This document shows, piece after piece, positions 61,028 to 64,000 of a DNA stretch of 64,000 nt. The notes beneath the pieces are model-generated. The model searched no databases. It saw only the letters and a program-made list of their open reading frames with translations, and was not told the origin of the DNA. The translations under genes and the position numbers were made by a program. Location of the stretch: NCBI GenBank assembly GCA_002353815.1, contig DEKK01000003.1:200481-264480 (forward strand), in the 5' to 3' direction. Numbering within the stretch: the first letter of the stretch is position 1; the number at the start of each line of letters is the position of its first letter. This stretch comes from Bifidobacteriaceae bacterium UBA2724 (GTDB taxonomy: Bacteria; Actinomycetota; Actinomycetes; Actinomycetales; Bifidobacteriaceae).

Positions 61028-61111
61028 CCATTTGACAGCATGACTCCCGCGCGGCGTTCCGTCGCGCGGGAGTTTCGTGAAACGGGTTCCGACCCGCAGA
61101 AAGAAGACAAC

Positions 61112-61714
61112 ATGGCCCGCACAGCCACCATCACCCGCACCACGAGCGAATCCAGCATCGAGCTGAGCCTCAACCTCGACGGCACCGGCAAAACCGACAT
61201 CGAGACCACCGTGCCGTTCTACAACCACATGCTCACCGCGCTGGGCAAGCATTCGCTCATCGACCTGAGCGTCTCTGCCCGCGGTGACATCGACATCGAC
61301 GTGCACCACACTGTCGAAGACACAGCGATCGTCTTCGGCGAGGCGCTCAAGCAGGCGCTCGGCGACAAGGCGGGCATCACCCGTTTCGCCGACGCCACGG
61401 TGCCCCTTGACGAAGCTCTGGCGCGCTGCGTCATCGACATCTCCGGCCGCCCGTACTGCGTGTGCTCCGGCGAGCCCGAAGGATTCGAATTCTGCATGAT
61501 CGGCGGGCACTTCACCGGCTCGCTCGTGCGCCATGTCATGGAATCCATCGCCCTCCACGCCGGCATCTGCATGCACATGCAGGTGCTCGCAGGCCGCGAC
61601 CCGCACCACATCGCCGAGGCCGAGTTCAAGGCGCTGGCCCGCGCGCTGCGCACCGCCGTCGCCATCGACCCGCGCATCGCCGGCATCATCCCCAGCACCA
61701 AGGGAACCCTGTGA
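61112..61714 (+). CDS. hisB: Imidazoleglycerol-phosphate dehydratase
   Basis: 200 residues from the ATG at 61112 with AAAGAAG upstream; the ATG at 61040 would add 24 unconserved residues. The paired manganese-binding motifs are visible as FYNHMLTALGKHS, DVHHTVEDTAIVFGEAL, and ICMHMQVLAGRDPHHIAEAEFKALARAL. It is the monofunctional dehydratase, without the phosphatase domain of the E. coli fusion. Confidence 0.97.
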   Translation: MARTATITRTTSESSIELSLNLDGTGKTDIETTVPFYNHMLTALGKHSLIDLSVSARGDIDIDVHHTVEDTAIVFGEALKQALGDKAGITRFADATVPLDEALARCVIDISGRPYCVCSGEPEGFEFCMIGGHFTGSLVRHVMESIALHAGICMHMQVLAGRDPHHIAEAEFKALARALRTAVAIDPRIAGIIPSTKGTL

Positions 61715-61750
61715 TTGCGCAATTCCGCGCTTTGCGGTAGAAAGTGCATT

Positions 61751-62977
61751 ATGCCTACTGACAACGATGATTTCACTGGTCGTTTTGACCAAGGGGACAT
61801 GCCTGACGACGCTTCCGGCGATGCAAACGCCGGAAGCCCTTGCGGGGCCGATGGGGCGAAGGATTCCGACGCCGCGAATGATGCCGGCCGCGGCAATGGT
61901 GCGAACGGCGCGAACGACGGTGACGCCGACAATCAGCACGATGCCTCCGGCTCGTCGTCCGATTCACTCGACAATATGAGCGCCGATGACATCGACGCTG
62001 CATTCGCCAGTTTCGAGCAGGATTTCGCTGACATGGGCGACCCCACGATCGCCGAAATGAACGCCGCGCTGGAACGCAATGAGAATCCCGGCGACACGGC
62101 TTCCGCGAACGGTGCCGAGCCGACGTCGGGCACCGCGAACGGGGCCGAGGACGATGATGACGATTTCGCCAACGACCTCGGTTCGCTGGATGGCTCCGAT
62201 GGCTCCGGCGATTCTGGAAATCCCGGAGCCGACGACGATGACGACGATTTCGAGTCCGACCTCAACGACGTCGCCGATTTCGAAGACGACCTCATGCAGA
62301 TGCTCGGTGAGAAGGCACGCTGCGCCGTGCTCGTCACCCAGCTCAAGCAACCCGACATGCTCGCCGCGCTGTGCGTCCTCGCTGAAATCGACGCGTACGC
62401 CGTCCCCAGCCCCGCTGGCTGCATCGCCGTGCTCAAGGACCTCGCGGCCGACCATCCTGAGCACAGCGCCAAGGCGTTTTCCAAACTCGTGCCCAACACC
62501 GTGTCAATCCTGCTTGTCAACCGCGCCGGGCACATCGAGTCGCACCCGTGGGAACGCGGCGTGCAGGGGGAGCAGTTCCCTCCGCCGCTCGTCTTCTCGA
62601 ACGAGCCGTCGTTCCTCGAGGATTTCATGATCGGCCAGATCGAGCTGCCCGAGCTGCTCGGCGAATACAAGGACTCGATCATCGACACCGACAAGGTGAA
62701 CCGCGCCAAGGCCTTCGCGATCATCCAGAACATGGTCGACAGGGCCAACAAGGCCAAGCGCCGCCGGTTCGGGTTCGGTTTCCGCCGCCATCATGACGAC
62801 GACCCGGGCTTCGACGAAAGCCTTGGCGAAATTCGACGCGGCGGAACCGACCCGTCGTCGGCTTTCGACGATGGAAACGATGCCGACGACGACAATGGCG
62901 CCCCTGGCAACGGGGGCACCGGAAACGCCGACGGCGACGGCACCGCGGGCGGCGATGCCCCGGGCGGAACGAAATAG
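61751..62977 (+). CDS. Conserved acidic protein of unknown function inside the his operon
   Basis: 408 residues from the ATG at 61751 (AGAAAG upstream). Residues 1-175 are extremely rich in Asp, Gly, Ala and Ser and probably disordered. A compact domain of about 155 residues (about 180-335) begins FEDDLMQMLGEKARCAVLVTQL and includes ALCVLAEIDAYAVPSPAGCIAVL. A basic patch (KAKRRRFGFGFRRHH) and a second acidic Gly-rich tail follow. I do not recognise the domain. Position between hisB and hisH suggests co-transcription; nothing in the sequence points to an enzymatic role in histidine synthesis. Confidence 0.8.
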   Translation: MPTDNDDFTGRFDQGDMPDDASGDANAGSPCGADGAKDSDAANDAGRGNGANGANDGDADNQHDASGSSSDSLDNMSADDIDAAFASFEQDFADMGDPTIAEMNAALERNENPGDTASANGAEPTSGTANGAEDDDDDFANDLGSLDGSDGSGDSGNPGADDDDDDFESDLNDVADFEDDLMQMLGEKARCAVLVTQLKQPDMLAALCVLAEIDAYAVPSPAGCIAVLKDLAADHPEHSAKAFSKLVPNTVSILLVNRAGHIESHPWERGVQGEQFPPPLVFSNEPSFLEDFMIGQIELPELLGEYKDSIIDTDKVNRAKAFAIIQNMVDRANKAKRRRFGFGFRRHHDDDPGFDESLGEIRRGGTDPSSAFDDGNDADDDNGAPGNGGTGNADGDGTAGGDAPGGTK

Positions 62978-63123
62978 GCGCACAATAGGAACCATGTAAT
63001 AAATACCGCACACCGTCACGGTAGAGTGATGTGTGCAAAGCCGTGCAGACAGCCAGCGCATGCATGCGGCCGGTGTCTTGCGGCAGGCAAGCCCTCGCGG
63101 CGTGAACCGGCACAAGGAGACCC

Positions 63124-63768
63124 ATGACCTCGGTAGTTGTTTTTGACTATGGATTCGGAAACGTGCGTTCGATGGTGCGCGCCGTCGCCAATCTTGGCAT
63201 CGACGTGGAGCTCACCTCGGATACGGCCAAGGCCATGGAGGCCGACGGCGTGGTGGTGCCGGGCGTTGGCGCCTTCGAGGCCTGCGTGGAGGGGCTGCGC
63301 CGCGCCGGCGGCGACGAAGTCGTCTACAATCGCGTTGCGAAGGGGCGTCCCGTGCTCGGCGTGTGCGTGGGCATGCAAGTCATGTTCGACTTCGGCTATG
63401 AAAGCGGCGTCCCCACCGAGGGACTGGGTCTGCTCGGCGGCGACGTGAGCCGTCTCGACGCGCCCGTGGTGCCCCACATGGGATGGAACACCGTGCAGAC
63501 GCCCGAGGGTTCCGTGCTGTTCCACGGCATCGAGGACGAACGGTTCTATTTCGTTCACTCCTATGCATGCATGGATCCGACGCGCGGCGGTCGCAGCAGC
63601 GCATGCCTGCCCGATGACGCCGAGTTGCGCGTGACCACGTGCACGTATGGCAAGAGCACCTTCGCAGCCGCCGTGGAATGCGGTCCGCTGTCGCTCACGC
63701 AGTTCCACCCGGAGAAATCCGCCGACGCCGGCGCGACGCTCCTGCGCAACTGGATCTCAACCTTCTGA
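63124..63768 (+). CDS. hisH: Imidazole glycerol phosphate synthase, glutamine amidotransferase subunit
   Basis: 214 residues with AAGGAG upstream. Class I amidotransferase: VVFDYGFGNVRSM opens it, VVPGVGAFEAC forms the oxyanion region, the nucleophile Cys is in LGVCVGMQVMFD (about residue 81), and the His-Glu pair lies in TQFHPEKSADAG (about 193-195). It supplies ammonia to HisF. TAGAGT near 63022 could be a secondary promoter. Confidence 0.96.
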   Translation: MTSVVVFDYGFGNVRSMVRAVANLGIDVELTSDTAKAMEADGVVVPGVGAFEACVEGLRRAGGDEVVYNRVAKGRPVLGVCVGMQVMFDFGYESGVPTEGLGLLGGDVSRLDAPVVPHMGWNTVQTPEGSVLFHGIEDERFYFVHSYACMDPTRGGRSSACLPDDAELRVTTCTYGKSTFAAAVECGPLSLTQFHPEKSADAGATLLRNWISTF

Positions 63769-63912
63769 CACCAGGCATCCGGCCGTCCGGCGCGATTGCG
63801 CGTTGTGCAGCCCGCCATCCGACCGTGCCCGGTGGCCGTGCGTGCGGCTTCAATGCCCCGCGCGTGATAGGCGGCCGCTGGACGCAACAACAATGAAAGG
63901 ACACAGAGACAT

Positions 63913-64000
63913 ATGATCACGCTTCTCCCCGCAGTGGATGTGCGTTATGGCAAGGCTGTGCGCCTGCGCCAGGGCGAGTCCGGATCCGAGACGGATTACG
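63913..64000 (+). CDS. hisA: Phosphoribosyl isomerase HisA/PriA, cut by the window edge
   Basis: The first 29 codons are visible, encoding MITLLPAVDVRYGKAVRLRQ and continuing GESGSETDY. This is the N-terminus of the TIM-barrel ProFARI isomerase, with the catalytic Asp in AVDV. In many actinobacteria this protein (PriA) also acts in tryptophan synthesis; that cannot be judged from the fragment. AAAGGA lies about 12 bases upstream. Confidence 0.92.
   Translation, partial: MITLLPAVDVRYGKAVRLRQGESGSETDY

Overview
The window looks like chromosomal DNA of a high-GC actinobacterium, most likely Bifidobacterium or a close relative. The inference rests on the cell-division cluster ftsZ-sepF-yggT-divIVA, the actinobacterial families DUF3107 and DUF3052, a DivIVA-repeat protein, the gene order hisD-hisC-hisB-(unknown)-hisH-hisA, and an actinobacterial-type SOS box. 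No IS element, prophage, rRNA operon or CRISPR array was seen.

Layout. 1-336: the start of a WXG-type gene running off the left edge, followed by a non-coding stretch with three DnaA-box matches and several families of short tandem repeats. 903-6986 (minus strand): a tightly overlapping operon of a MoxR AAA ATPase, a DUF58 protein, two VWA-domain membrane proteins and two unnamed membrane proteins. 7170-15926: ung, a LytR_C-domain protein, a DUF3107 protein, an APH-fold protein that has lost its catalytic residues, a compact UvrD-like helicase, a DUF2342-type protein, a Lon/PDZ-like secreted protease and a DUF3052 protein, then tRNA-Val(UAC). 16141-26289: a DivIVA-repeat protein, two MEP-pathway genes (dxr, ispG), a membrane hydrolase, an isolated prepilin, recO-uppS, and a thiamine-related pair (MTH1187 family, thiM).

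26514-43507 is the centrepiece: a nearly complete type IVa-like pilus locus. PilT and PilB ATPases are on the minus strand. Divergent from them lie three minor prepilins, two closely related pilins, pilC, a 934-residue PilX-like protein, the prepilin peptidase pilD and pilMNO. The isolated prepilin at 22478 probably belongs to the same machine. No outer-membrane parts (PilQ, PilP) are present, as expected for a one-membrane cell. Its transcripts appear to have long 5' leaders and carry a recurrent AGGGAAG motif in non-coding positions.

43701-58234 is mostly housekeeping: glyS, dusB, ftsZ, sepF, yggT, a greatly enlarged divIVA, lspA, rluD and dnaE, with a perfect palindromic LexA-type operator just upstream of dnaE. 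A secreted or membrane protein of unknown function follows. 58464-64000 is the histidine operon hisD-hisC-hisB-unknown-hisH-hisA, the last cut by the right edge. All assignments were made by reading motifs and gene order; no database search was run.
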